This document shows, piece after piece, positions 53,649 through 62,198 of a DNA stretch of 64,000 nt (positions within the stretch are counted from its first letter, which is position 1; every line of letters begins with the position of its first letter). The notes beneath the pieces are model-generated. The model was not told the origin of the DNA, ran no database searches, and saw only the letters and a list, made by a program, of their open reading frames with translations. Source of the stretch: an uncultured Croceitalea sp. Lineage in GTDB: Bacteria > Bacteroidota > Bacteroidia > Flavobacteriales > Flavobacteriaceae. Made by a program: the position numbers and the translations under genes. Location of the stretch: positions 682,001 through 746,000 of the forward strand of contig CANMOV010000002.1 of assembly GCA_947499565.1 (NCBI GenBank), read 5' to 3'.

Positions 53649-54956
53649 ATGATTTTAGCTACAAGTACAGCAGGTACTATACTAATTACAGTAGTTGCTT
53701 TTCTAATATTATTATTACTATTAGTAGCACTGTTATTATTTACAAAAGAGAAACTGTCTCCATCGGGCCCTGTAACATTAACTATTAACGGTGAAAAGAA
53801 AATAGAGGTTTCCTCTGGAGGGACCTTATTATCAACTTTAGGGAATCAAAAAGTGTTTTTACCTTCTGCTTGCGGTGGTGGCGGAACTTGTATACAATGT
53901 GAATGCCATGTTCTAGCGGGAGGTGGGGAAGCATTGCCAACCGAAACCCCACATTTTTCACGAAAAGAGTTACAACATGGAGCGCGTTTGGCCTGCCAGG
54001 TAAAGGTAAAGCAGGACATGGAAATTACCATTCCTGAAGAAGTCTTTGGTATTAAAAAATGGCCAGCTAAAGTTGTTCGTAATTATAATGTAGCATCTTT
54101 TATTAAGGAGTTTGTAGTTGAAATTCCTGAAGATATGGGTTATAAAGCAGGTGGTTATATTCAGATAGAAGTTCCAAAGTGCGAAGTGAAATTTGCAGAT
54201 ATGGATATCACTGCCCACCCTGAAGAGCATGAGACTCCAGATAAATTTCAAGCAGAATGGGACAAGTTTAATCTATGGCCTTTGGTAATGAAGAATCCAG
54301 AGCTGGTAGAAAGAGCATATTCAATGGCCTCTTTCCCTGCCGAAGGGAGAGAGATTATGCTGAATGTTCGTATTGCTACACCACCATGGGATCGTTCTAA
54401 GAATGGATGGATGGATGTAAACCCTGGTGTTGCATCATCTTATATTTTTGGCTTAAAACCGGGAGATGATGTGGTGATTTCTGGCCCTTACGGTGAATTT
54501 TTTATTAATGAGTCTGATTCTGAAATGCTATATGTTGGCGGTGGTGCAGGAATGGCTCCTATGAGATCACACTTATATCATTTGTTCAAAACTTTAAAAA
54601 CAAATAGAAAGGTTTCGTATTGGTATGGAGGTCGTTCAAAAAGAGAATTGTTTTACTTAGACCATTTTTATCAATTAGAAAAAGACTTTCCAAACTTTAA
54701 GTTCTACTTGGCACTTTCTGAGCCAATGGAGGAAGATAACTGGAAGGTTAAAGAGAATATAGATGCACCAGGTGATGGTTTCGTTGGATTTATACATAAT
54801 TGTGTTATAGACAACTATTTAAACCATCATGAATCACCAGAAGATATTGAGTTGTATTTCTGTGGTCCTCCATTAATGAACCAAGCAGTTCAAAAAATGG
54901 GTGAAGATTTTGGAATTCCAGATGAACACATCAGATTCGATGATTTCGGTGGATAA
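53649..54956 (+). CDS. nqrF: Na+-translocating NADH:quinone reductase subunit F
   Basis: A 435-residue protein: one N-terminal membrane helix, a plant-type [2Fe-2S] domain with ligands in SACGGGGTCIQCECHV and the last Cys in ARLACQVKV, then an FAD domain (ERAYSMASFPAEG) and an NADH-binding domain (YVGGGAGMAPMRSHLYHL, YFCGPPLMNQAV). It takes hydride from NADH and feeds electrons into the complex. It is the last subunit gene and is followed by a strong terminator. Confidence 0.97.
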   Translation: MILATSTAGTILITVVAFLILLLLLVALLLFTKEKLSPSGPVTLTINGEKKIEVSSGGTLLSTLGNQKVFLPSACGGGGTCIQCECHVLAGGGEALPTETPHFSRKELQHGARLACQVKVKQDMEITIPEEVFGIKKWPAKVVRNYNVASFIKEFVVEIPEDMGYKAGGYIQIEVPKCEVKFADMDITAHPEEHETPDKFQAEWDKFNLWPLVMKNPELVERAYSMASFPAEGREIMLNVRIATPPWDRSKNGWMDVNPGVASSYIFGLKPGDDVVISGPYGEFFINESDSEMLYVGGGAGMAPMRSHLYHLFKTLKTNRKVSYWYGGRSKRELFYLDHFYQLEKDFPNFKFYLALSEPMEEDNWKVKENIDAPGDGFVGFIHNCVIDNYLNHHESPEDIELYFCGPPLMNQAVQKMGEDFGIPDEHIRFDDFGG

Positions 54957-54993
54957 GTAATAGACAATTGTAATTTTATAGAATTAAATATTT

Positions 54994-55022
54994 AAGCCGA
55001 TACCTAAAGTATCGGCTTTTTT
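54994..55022 (+). terminator. Rho-independent terminator after nqrF
   Basis: A 10-base perfect stem (54994-55003 with 55009-55018), 5-base loop and T run. It is placed immediately before the next ATG at 55023, so transcription past it should be partial or the next genes have another promoter. Confidence 0.8.
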
Positions 55023-55400
55023 ATGCTGATGGAACAAAGGGAGCTTACAGAACAAGAACTGCATAATTTAGCCATGAATATTGTAGGCAAACAACTTGAA
55101 GAAAATGGCTATGAGTTTTTAGCTATTAATAGTGAATTAAAAAAGAACCCACAATTTGTTTGTACTAAAGAAAAGAAGTTGAGTTTTGTTGTAGTAAAAA
55201 GCATCGAATATCCTGGAGACCCCAAGGATATAGAATTCTTTAGAACAGACTTGAACAAGATGAGAGATCATGCTTTAAAGTTTGAAGCACGTACTTTTTA
55301 TGCAGCAGTTGGTTTGGTTAATGCTAAGGATTATAACCGTCCAGTAAATTTAAACGAAGATTATATTGTAGACTATGATGGACTTGTTGAGATTAAGTAA
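55023..55400 (+). CDS. Small conserved protein next to nqrF
   Basis: A 125-residue soluble protein seen in this position in other flavobacteria and sometimes labelled Nqr subunit F, but it has none of the NqrF domains. Typical parts are LHNLAMNIVGKQLEENGYEF, PQFVCTKEKKLSFVVVK and NLNEDYIVDYDGLVEI. The fold looks like a small alpha/beta (possibly nuclease-like) domain. It overlaps no subunit gene but its end lies 4 bases before apbE, so a link with NQR assembly is possible. Function unknown. A second ATG at 55029 is an alternative start. Confidence 0.8.
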   Translation: MLMEQRELTEQELHNLAMNIVGKQLEENGYEFLAINSELKKNPQFVCTKEKKLSFVVVKSIEYPGDPKDIEFFRTDLNKMRDHALKFEARTFYAAVGLVNAKDYNRPVNLNEDYIVDYDGLVEIK

Positions 55401-55404
55401 TAAA

Positions 55405-56418
55405 ATGACGAGGAATTATATATTTTTTTTATTGACAGTATTGTTGCTAGGCTGTAAGTCAAAACCAAAATTTATAAAGAATCAAAATGTAGGTTCGGCA
55501 TTAGGAACCACCTATTCCATAATTTATATTTCTAATCAGGAACTTAACTTTCAGAGAGAAATAGATTCTGTGTTCACCGTTTTTAATAATTCGCTTTCAA
55601 CTTATCATCCTGATTCTGATATTTCAAAAATCAACAATGGTGACAGCACACTTGTGGTTAATCAAATGTTTAGAGATGTGTTTTTTCAAAGTCAAGTTAT
55701 TAATGTCGAATCCAATGGTTATTTTGACCCTACTGTTGGTGTTTTAGTAGATGCTTGGGGTTTTGGACCAGGGAAGGCATTACATCAATTAGATAGTGTC
55801 CAGGTAGATAGCTTAATGCGATATGTAGGTTGGATGCATATAGGACTCAATAGAGATTATACTATTGCTAAAATGAAACCGGGAATTAAATTTGATTTTA
55901 ATGCAATTGCTAAGGGATATGCCATAGATAGGCTCGGCAAGATGTTAGAAAAGCATAATATCCAAAACTATCTGGTAGAAGTTGGAGGTGAAGTTGTTGC
56001 AAAAGGAACTAATCTAATATCTAACAAACCATGGACCGTTGGAGTTGATGATCCCAATAATTTTATGAAGCGAGGAACAGCTGCTATAATTCATCTTAAG
56101 GATAAAGCCCTTGCTTCTTCAGGTAACTATCGAAAGTTCCGGATTGACCCAGAAACTGGAGAGAAATATGTACATACCATAAATCCAAAAACAGGTTATC
56201 CTAAAATTTCCAATATACTATCGACAACAGTTATTGCTGACTTCTGCATACAAGCAGACGGTTACGCTACCGCATTTATGGCAATGGATTTAGAAGACAC
56301 CAAAATTTTATTGGAAGAAAAAAAGGGAGAATTGGAAGCTTTCATTATTTATTTAGATGAAGAGGGAAATACAAAAGAATTTATGACTTTGGGATTCGAA
56401 GAAATGGTTGTAAAATAA
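55405..56418 (+). CDS. apbE: FAD:protein FMN transferase ApbE, lipoprotein
   Basis: A 337-residue protein starting MTRNYIFFLL at 55405; an earlier in-frame ATG inside the previous gene would spoil the signal peptide. Lipobox LLLGC makes it a lipoprotein. ApbE motifs: FNAIAKGYAIDRLG, YLVEVGGEVVAKG, LASSGNYRKF and HTINPKTGYP, the last with the Mg-binding residues. It moves FMN from FAD onto threonines of target proteins, here most likely NqrB and NqrC encoded just upstream. Its stop directly abuts the convergent methyltransferase gene. Confidence 0.93.
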   Translation: MTRNYIFFLLTVLLLGCKSKPKFIKNQNVGSALGTTYSIIYISNQELNFQREIDSVFTVFNNSLSTYHPDSDISKINNGDSTLVVNQMFRDVFFQSQVINVESNGYFDPTVGVLVDAWGFGPGKALHQLDSVQVDSLMRYVGWMHIGLNRDYTIAKMKPGIKFDFNAIAKGYAIDRLGKMLEKHNIQNYLVEVGGEVVAKGTNLISNKPWTVGVDDPNNFMKRGTAAIIHLKDKALASSGNYRKFRIDPETGEKYVHTINPKTGYPKISNILSTTVIADFCIQADGYATAFMAMDLEDTKILLEEKKGELEAFIIYLDEEGNTKEFMTLGFEEMVVK

Positions 56419-57183
56419 TCACTTTTTAACCAAAGGAGTAATTTCCCCCTTTGCTAATCGATACTTATTTACTTCATCTATTGATAGTACTGATGTATAG
56501 TCAATTTCTTCGACGGTGAAACCTACATTTCTTAGTTTATTAAAATAATCCCTACCATAAATACGAACATGGTCGTACTGACCAAATATTTTGGCACGTT
56601 CTTTTTTGTCTGTTATAGAATCGTCTTCAAAAGTTTTATCTCTTTTTAAGTCCTGTGGTATTTGAAATATACCCCATCCACCAGGTTTGAGTACACGATA
56701 TAGTTCTTCCATTGCTTTTGTATCATTTGGGATGTGTTCTAAGACATGATTACATAAAATCACATCATAACTATTATCATCGAAAGGAAGGTCGCAAATA
56801 TCTGCCTTAACATCTGCTATTGGAGAATTAAGGTCGGTGGTGGTGTATTCAATGTTTTTTAGTTTTTTAAAACGTTTATGAAATGCCTGTTCCGGTGCAA
56901 AATGGAGTAGTTTAAAATTATCCTTAAAGAAACTAGTTTCATTTTGTAAATAAAGCCAAAGTAATCTGTGGCGTTCTAATGATAGGGTAGAAGGGGATAG
57001 GACTCCTTCCCTTGGATTTTCATAACCATAGGGTAAAAACTTACGAAACCCTTTACCGTCAATAGGGTCAATATATTTATTGCCGCTGTAATATAATGCC
57101 AAAATTGGGCGAACCCAATAGCTAATGGTTATGAGCCATGGTCTTGGAATTAAATTAAGGAAATATTTAAAAAGTTTTGACAC
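56419..57183 (-). CDS. Class I SAM-dependent methyltransferase
   Basis: A 254-residue protein that starts at a GTG (57183), two bases after the map stop; the aligned N-terminus FLNLIPRPWLITISYWVRP starts too early for any later ATG. The SAM fold shows LHFAPEQAFHKRFKKL, DICDLPFDDNSYDVILC and NHVLEHIPNDTKAMEELYR with the motif LKPGGWGIFQIP. It belongs to the methyltransferase type-11 group; the substrate is unknown. Likely in an operon with map. Confidence 0.85.
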   Translation of the reverse strand: MSKLFKYFLNLIPRPWLITISYWVRPILALYYSGNKYIDPIDGKGFRKFLPYGYENPREGVLSPSTLSLERHRLLWLYLQNETSFFKDNFKLLHFAPEQAFHKRFKKLKNIEYTTTDLNSPIADVKADICDLPFDDNSYDVILCNHVLEHIPNDTKAMEELYRVLKPGGWGIFQIPQDLKRDKTFEDDSITDKKERAKIFGQYDHVRIYGRDYFNKLRNVGFTVEEIDYTSVLSIDEVNKYRLAKGEITPLVKK

Positions 57184-57185
57184 TG

Positions 57186-58001
57186 TTAAACAGTTTTACT
57201 ACTTCTAAATTCTTCTTCCTCATTAGATGTAATACCTAATGCATCATAAATATATTGAAAGGTAGAAAGTAGTTCCGGTCTGCCATTAATAAGAGCAACA
57301 TCATGTTCAAAATGTGCACTTGGTTGATTATCCGCTGTTAGAATAGTCCAACCGTCTTTAAGTTGCTTTATTCTTTTTGTTCCCATATTAACCATAGGTT
57401 CAATAGCTACTACCATTCCGTCCACAAACTTTTTACCTCTTCCACGCTTTCCATAGTTGGGCATTTGCGGGTCTTCATGTAGCTCTCTCCCTAAGCCATG
57501 ACCAACCAATTCACGCACAATACCATACCCGTGATTTTCACAATAGTTCTGAATAGCATAACCAACATCACCTACGCGATTTCCTTGTTTAAATTCTCTA
57601 ATTCCAATATAAAGAGACTCCTTGGTAATTTGTAATAGCTTTTTAGTTTCTGCAGCTACCTCACCAACTTCGAAGGTATATGCATGGTCGCCGTAGTAGC
57701 CATTTTTTAGGGCGCCACAATCCACAGAAATTATATCACCTTCTTGTAAGACATCATTGTTTGGGATACCATGAACTACTTGAGCGTTTGGACTCCAATT
57801 TAGAGTGTTAGGAAAATCATACATGCCAAGAAAACCAGGTTCGGCACCTTGTTCTCGAATAAATTCTTCGGCTAGTTTATCCAGTTTTAATGGATTTGCT
57901 CCAGGTTTTACTTCTGAAGCTAACATCCCTAAGGTTCTAGAGACTACTAAAGCGCTTTCGCGCATTAATTCTATCTCTTCTGCACTTTTGATTTTAACCA
58001 T
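57186..58001 (-). CDS. map: Type I methionine aminopeptidase
   Basis: A 271-residue enzyme. The metal ligands are in ISVDCGALKNGYYGDHAYTF (two Asp), VGHGLGRELHEDP (His), VVAIEPMVNMG (Glu) and the last Glu in HFEHDVALI. It removes the initiator methionine from new proteins. The length is usual for the type without N-terminal extension. A promoter box sits almost next to the ATG. Confidence 0.96.
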   Translation of the reverse strand: MVKIKSAEEIELMRESALVVSRTLGMLASEVKPGANPLKLDKLAEEFIREQGAEPGFLGMYDFPNTLNWSPNAQVVHGIPNNDVLQEGDIISVDCGALKNGYYGDHAYTFEVGEVAAETKKLLQITKESLYIGIREFKQGNRVGDVGYAIQNYCENHGYGIVRELVGHGLGRELHEDPQMPNYGKRGRGKKFVDGMVVAIEPMVNMGTKRIKQLKDGWTILTADNQPSAHFEHDVALINGRPELLSTFQYIYDALGITSNEEEEFRSSKTV

Positions 58002-58006
58002 AGCCG

Positions 58007-58014
58007 CAAAGATA
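58007..58014 (-). promoter_or_regulatory. -7 promoter box of map, very close to the ATG
   Basis: Minus-strand TATCTTTG, full match to TAnnTTTG, ending 5 bases before the map ATG. Transcription from it should start at or next to the start codon. Confidence 0.55.
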
Positions 58015-58050
58015 AGAGGAATTGGATTAATTATTTGCGTTTCCCAAATA

Positions 58051-59553
58051 CTATACCAAGGCTTTTTGGGTCATTAATTCTGGTTGGGAAACCCCCATCA
58101 TTTTTAATATAGTAGGAGCAATATCACCCAAAACACCATCATTAATTTCATTAATATCCTTATCTACTAAAATTAGTGGAACAGGATTCGTGGTATGTGC
58201 CGTATTAGGGCTTCCATCTGGATTAATCATAGTGTCACAGTTTCCATGATCTGCAATAACTATGGTAGAATATCCATTTTCTAAACCAGAAGTAATAACT
58301 GCTCTTGCACATTCGTCTACAACTTCACATGCTTTAATGGCAGCTTCCATGCTACCCGTATGGCCAACCATATCTGGATTTGCAAAGTTTAAACAAACAA
58401 AATCTACATCACCTTTTTCCAATTCTGGAATAATAGCATCTCGTATTTCAAATGCACTCATTTCAGGCTTTAAATCATAAGTTGCTACTTTTGGAGAAGG
58501 ACATAATATACGTTCTTCTCCCTCAAAAGGCGCTTCTCTTCCCCCATTAAAAAAGAAAGTTACATGTGGATATTTTTCAGTTTCGGCAATGCGAATTTGC
58601 TTTTTACCTGCTTTGGCGATTGTTTCTCCTAAAGTGTCTTTGATATTATCTTTATCATATACTACTTTAACTCCTTTGAAAGAATCGTCATAATTGGTAA
58701 TAGTTACATAATATAAATTAAGTTTTTTCATACCATGTTCAAGAAAGTCTTCTTGATTTAAAACTTGGGTTAGTTCACGACCTCTATCCGTTCTAAAGTT
58801 GAAGAAAATAATTACATCATCTTCCTTTATTTGACCATCTTTATCCAGCACAATAGGTTCTATAAACTCATCTGTTTTGCCTTCAGCATAGCTTTTTTCC
58901 ATTGCAGTAGAAATGTTCTCAGAGGTAGTGCCAATGCCATTTACTAAAACATCATATGCTTTTTTTACACGTTCCCAACGTTTATCACGATCCATTGCAT
59001 AATAACGACCAATTACGGATGCTAAGTTGGTATTTTTAGCTGCACAGAATGTAACTAAATCTTCTAAGAAACCCTTTCCACTTTTAGGGTCAACATCTCT
59101 ACCGTCTGTAAATGCATGTACAAAAGCTTTTTGGACACCATTGCTTTCGGATGCATTAATTAAAGCCTTAAGATGTGTAATATGGCTATGGACACCTCCA
59201 TCGCTTACTAAACCAAGAAAATGGACTGCCTTATTGTTGGCTTTTGCATATTCAAAAGCATCTTTTAATACTTTCTCGTCTTTTAAAGTATCTTCTTTAA
59301 CTGCTTTATTGATTTTTGCTAGGTCTTGGTATACAATGCGACCAGCACCTAGATTCATATGACCAACCTCACTGTTTCCCATTTGACCTTCAGGAAGACC
59401 AACATTCATTCCGTCTGTTAATAAATCCGCATTTGGGTATGATTTGTATAATGAGTCTACAAATGGTGTATTGGCATTTTCAATTGCTGAAACTTTAGGG
59501 TTTGGAGATTTACCCCATCCATCTAGAATCATTAAAATAACTTTCTTATTCAT
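58051..59553 (-). CDS. gpmI: Cofactor-independent phosphoglycerate mutase
   Basis: A 500-residue enzyme of the GpmI type. N-terminal ILMILDGWGKSPNP gives metal ligands, GNSEVGHMNLGAGRIVYQDL carries the catalytic serine, HAFTDGRDVDPKSGKGFLED is the substrate domain, and ADHGNCDTMINPDG supplies the last metal ligands. It interconverts 3- and 2-phosphoglycerate in glycolysis with Mn. It lies upstream of map with a 49-base gap that holds map's promoter. Confidence 0.97.
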   Translation of the reverse strand: MNKKVILMILDGWGKSPNPKVSAIENANTPFVDSLYKSYPNADLLTDGMNVGLPEGQMGNSEVGHMNLGAGRIVYQDLAKINKAVKEDTLKDEKVLKDAFEYAKANNKAVHFLGLVSDGGVHSHITHLKALINASESNGVQKAFVHAFTDGRDVDPKSGKGFLEDLVTFCAAKNTNLASVIGRYYAMDRDKRWERVKKAYDVLVNGIGTTSENISTAMEKSYAEGKTDEFIEPIVLDKDGQIKEDDVIIFFNFRTDRGRELTQVLNQEDFLEHGMKKLNLYYVTITNYDDSFKGVKVVYDKDNIKDTLGETIAKAGKKQIRIAETEKYPHVTFFFNGGREAPFEGEERILCPSPKVATYDLKPEMSAFEIRDAIIPELEKGDVDFVCLNFANPDMVGHTGSMEAAIKACEVVDECARAVITSGLENGYSTIVIADHGNCDTMINPDGSPNTAHTTNPVPLILVDKDINEINDGVLGDIAPTILKMMGVSQPELMTQKALV

Positions 59554-59570
59554 CCTATTAAATTGTGATT

Positions 59571-59578
59571 CAAAAATA
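59571..59578 (-). promoter_or_regulatory. -7 promoter box of gpmI
   Basis: Minus-strand TATTTTTG, full match to TAnnTTTG, 17 bases upstream of the gpmI ATG. Confidence 0.45.
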
Positions 59579-59774
59579 GTGTGTTTTAAACGTGTGGGCT
59601 ACTTTTTTTGAGGTTTTTGCATTGAGAATTCGTTAAAGATTTTATGTTAAAAATGAGAACCTTGTTAAAGTTTAGTTATATAAGTGTTAATCGTGTAACA
59701 AAGAGTTATAATGGGCGTCTATTTTTATATCAATTAAATCTATAATCAAATTATTAATCAAAAATTCATTCATC

Positions 59775-60164
59775 ATGAAGAAAACAATCCTAACTATTGC
59801 TGTTGCAATTTCTTGCGCAGCAACTGGCATTTATGCCAATGAAACAAACAATGACCTAGTAGCTAATACTGAGGTGACAACTAAAGTTGAAGTAAGCTCT
59901 TTTTGTAAAGCAATTATAAAGGGAGATATTGAAACTGTTCAAAAATTAATAGAATTAGGGGAAGATGTTAATAAGAAATCTCTTGGTATGACACCTTCAC
60001 ATTTTGCTGCGCGATACAATAAGCCTGAAATTTTGCAGTTGCTAATTAATAATGGCGCTAATTTAAAAACAAGATGTGATAAAGGGTATACGGTTAAAAA
60101 GTATGCGGAATTATCAAATGCAATGGATGCACTTGAGGTATTAAAATCAGCTATGAAAGGATAA
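59775..60164 (+). CDS. Exported ankyrin repeat protein
   Basis: A 129-residue protein with a signal peptide (MKKTILTIAVAISCAATG, cleavage near IYANE). Mature part has about two ankyrin units: AIIKGDIETVQKLIELGEDV and SLGMTPSHFAARYNKPEILQ followed by LINNGANL. Ankyrin units bind other proteins. It stands alone with a terminator behind it; the target is unknown. Periplasmic ankyrin proteins in other bacteria can be linked to oxidative stress, but nothing here shows it. Confidence 0.85.
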   Translation: MKKTILTIAVAISCAATGIYANETNNDLVANTEVTTKVEVSSFCKAIIKGDIETVQKLIELGEDVNKKSLGMTPSHFAARYNKPEILQLLINNGANLKTRCDKGYTVKKYAELSNAMDALEVLKSAMKG

Positions 60165-60184
60165 GGAGTTTATTCATTTCATCA

Positions 60185-60216
60185 AAAAACCCATTGCAGC
60201 GCAATGGGTTTTTTAT
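60185..60216 (+). terminator. Rho-independent terminator after the ankyrin gene
   Basis: A 13-base perfect stem (60185-60197 with 60201-60213), 3-base loop and T run, 20 bases after the ankyrin gene stop. Confidence 0.85.
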
Positions 60217-60265
60217 TTACCTTATAGTGTTCAAGTAAAAGAGTAAATATATTTATCTAAATTTT

Positions 60266-60433
60266 TTAAAATTCAAAACCAGTAAACGCACGGTATAAAA
60301 ATGCGTATAACGCCATAGATATCATAACTGCACAAAATGCAGAATATGCTTTTAATACGATGACCAAAAACTCTGGTTTGCAATTAGCAAACGCCTCAGA
60401 ATAAAGGCTTTTAAAATGTGTAAGTGTCCCCAT
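60266..60433 (-). CDS. Small membrane protein, DUF6747-like
   Basis: Found by reading the gap: an ATG at 60433 opens a 55-residue frame ending at TAA 60266. The product starts MGTLTHFKSLYSEAFANC, then has a hydrophobic helix (about residues 22-46) and ends with RAFTGFEF. This matches a short family I recall from flavobacteria as DUF6747. A TAnnTTTG box is found about 77 bases upstream. Function unknown; one membrane helix with the N-terminal part likely in the cytoplasm. Confidence 0.75.
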   Translation of the reverse strand: MGTLTHFKSLYSEAFANCKPEFLVIVLKAYSAFCAVMISMALYAFLYRAFTGFEF

Positions 60434-60509
60434 TAGTTATGTCTTTTGTTTTTTGAAACGACTTAGCTAATTAGGTTTAGGTGGTAAATGATTTGGTGGT
60501 ATAAAGGTA

Positions 60510-60517
60510 CAAAAATA
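60510..60517 (-). promoter_or_regulatory. Possible -7 box of the small membrane protein gene
   Basis: Minus-strand TATTTTTG, full match to TAnnTTTG, 76 bases upstream of the ATG at 60433. Such matches can occur by chance in AT-rich DNA. Confidence 0.35.
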
Positions 60518-60554
60518 GAACCAAAGTTGCTTTTTACTCGATGAACTTACAATA

Positions 60555-61325
60555 TTATCGACCTTGATACTTTATAATAGCTTCTTTTATCTTTTCTATG
60601 CGATTTTCTGGGTCTGGATGTGTGCTCTGAAATTCTGGAACTCTGTTAGGACCCGCTGCCCCTTTCAAAATTTTCATGACTTTAATCATCTCGTAAGGGT
60701 CATAACCCGATTGAATCATAAATAAAACACCAAGTTCATCACTTTCTAATTCATCGCCTCTGCCATTGGTTAACAAGGTATTTTGCCCAATACCACCAAC
60801 TACATTTCCTAAATCTCCTGCACCAACGGTTGCTCCCATAGTCGCAGTTCTCCAGAAGTCGCTATTTGCAATACGTTCAGCAGAATGCCTGCCAATCACA
60901 TGACCAATTTCATGTCCTAAAACCCCAGCAAGTTGCGCTTCATTTAATTGCGAGAAAAGTGCATACGTAATAAAACATTGTCCTCCGGGTAATGCAAAGG
61001 CATTAATTGTTCTATCATCAGCAAGTAAATGAAAGTCATACTGATAAGGCGTTTCTCTGGCTACACTATTGTTTACTAATTTTTGACCAACCGCATCAAC
61101 TAGAGCTTGCATCCGTTCATCCGGATATAGACCGCCATGCTGCTGAGCCATTTCAGGTGCGCTTTGCAAGCCAATGGCAATTTCTTGATCAGGATTCATA
61201 GTAATATGCTGTGACCTTCCTGTATAAGGGTTTTCTTCTGTGTTATTACATTTTTTTATGAATGCAAATGCTACGATTGCTACACCTATAAGTATTCGTA
61301 TTTTCCAGCTACCTCTATTTCTCAT
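60555..61325 (-). CDS. M48 family metalloprotease
   Basis: A 256-residue protein with an N-terminal hydrophobic segment (about residues 8-24) that ends in KKCNNTEEN; this may be a membrane anchor or a lipoprotein signal, although the KKC lipobox is poor. The zinc site is GVLGHEIGHVIGRHSAERIA, and the third ligand is in ELESDELGVLFMIQSGYDP. This is the BepA/LoiP-like M48 group, which degrades misfolded outer membrane proteins in the periplasm. C-terminal FQSTHPDPENRIEKIKEA is also typical. Confidence 0.9.
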   Translation of the reverse strand: MRNRGSWKIRILIGVAIVAFAFIKKCNNTEENPYTGRSQHITMNPDQEIAIGLQSAPEMAQQHGGLYPDERMQALVDAVGQKLVNNSVARETPYQYDFHLLADDRTINAFALPGGQCFITYALFSQLNEAQLAGVLGHEIGHVIGRHSAERIANSDFWRTATMGATVGAGDLGNVVGGIGQNTLLTNGRGDELESDELGVLFMIQSGYDPYEMIKVMKILKGAAGPNRVPEFQSTHPDPENRIEKIKEAIIKYQGR

Positions 61326-61368
61326 TGCGTGCTAGTGTTCTAGTTTTGTGAAAGATATAAAAAAAGAA

Positions 61369-62103
61369 TTATAACAAATCTTCGTTTATGCCTAGAATAT
61401 TATTCTGAATATAGGTTTTTAGAAAGCCTGTTGTAAAGTGTTCACTTCCTTCAAATTCTTCTCTAATTAGTTGTCTAAAGATATTAACGCCTCTAAACTG
61501 CTCAAGCATTGGTTTAGAAAGTGGAGCATAACTATAATGCCACGGCTCATATTTAAAGCCTTTCCTAAAATAATCATCGGTATATACTAAATGATAACCA
61601 AATTCCTTTGCGTTTTCATCTAGCCATTTTTTAAATGCTTCAAACGGGCCACCCTCGCCAAATTTTTCTGGTACTAAAACATCTCCGGTTACTCTTGGGT
61701 ATCCATCTATAATGTCAATATCTGTACCCCAATGATGTCTGCTGGTTCCAGGTATGGTAGAATATTCAATAATTTTATCTATGGCGTCCATGGGTTGCAT
61801 GCCATCAGTCTCTGTGTACTTAATAAATTTTCTTTCGAAAATTGCTTTTTGTCTTTCGAAACTACGATAGCTGGAAATCATTTTTATATCAAAACCATCG
61901 CTATATGCTGCCTTTTTCATTTTAATAAAAGCATCATGAGCTTCTTTTCTAAGGTTAATTCCTTCACCAAACAATTCAATTTCTGCCTTGCCCATTAGTT
62001 CTTCTATGGAATATTCTGGGTCATTTATAGTAAATAAAGAAGGTATTGTTGCTAAGGCTAGGCCACTAGTACTGGTTTTCTTAATAAACGTTCGTCTTTG
62101 CAT
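61369..62103 (-). CDS. M15 family D-alanyl-D-alanine carboxypeptidase-like, Tat-exported
   Basis: A 244-residue protein. It starts MQRRTFIKKTSTSGLALATI, a twin-arginine-type signal. The catalytic domain has YRSFERQKAIFERKF, SRHHWGTDIDIIDG (zinc His and Asp) and KYEPWHYSYAP (catalytic Glu and last zinc His), the VanY/DdcX motifs. It should trim peptidoglycan stems in the periplasm. A Tat signal on an M15 peptidase is uncommon and may mean the enzyme folds with its metal before export. Confidence 0.88.
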   Translation of the reverse strand: MQRRTFIKKTSTSGLALATIPSLFTINDPEYSIEELMGKAEIELFGEGINLRKEAHDAFIKMKKAAYSDGFDIKMISSYRSFERQKAIFERKFIKYTETDGMQPMDAIDKIIEYSTIPGTSRHHWGTDIDIIDGYPRVTGDVLVPEKFGEGGPFEAFKKWLDENAKEFGYHLVYTDDYFRKGFKYEPWHYSYAPLSKPMLEQFRGVNIFRQLIREEFEGSEHFTTGFLKTYIQNNILGINEDLL

Positions 62104-62198
62104 AATATATTGGTATGAATTACTTAGTTCAACTTTCTTTTTTCAAAAGCCATGCCACTAATGTTTCATTCCAAAGTTAAGAAGTTTATTAAAAGTAT

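Noticed and set aside
55023-55400. Label as NqrF subunit
   Set aside because: It has no [2Fe-2S], FAD or NADH motif; the true nqrF is directly upstream.
59642-59746. A 34-codon plus-strand frame upstream of the ankyrin gene
   Set aside because: No hydrophobic pattern, promoter or family likeness; chance frame in AT-rich DNA.
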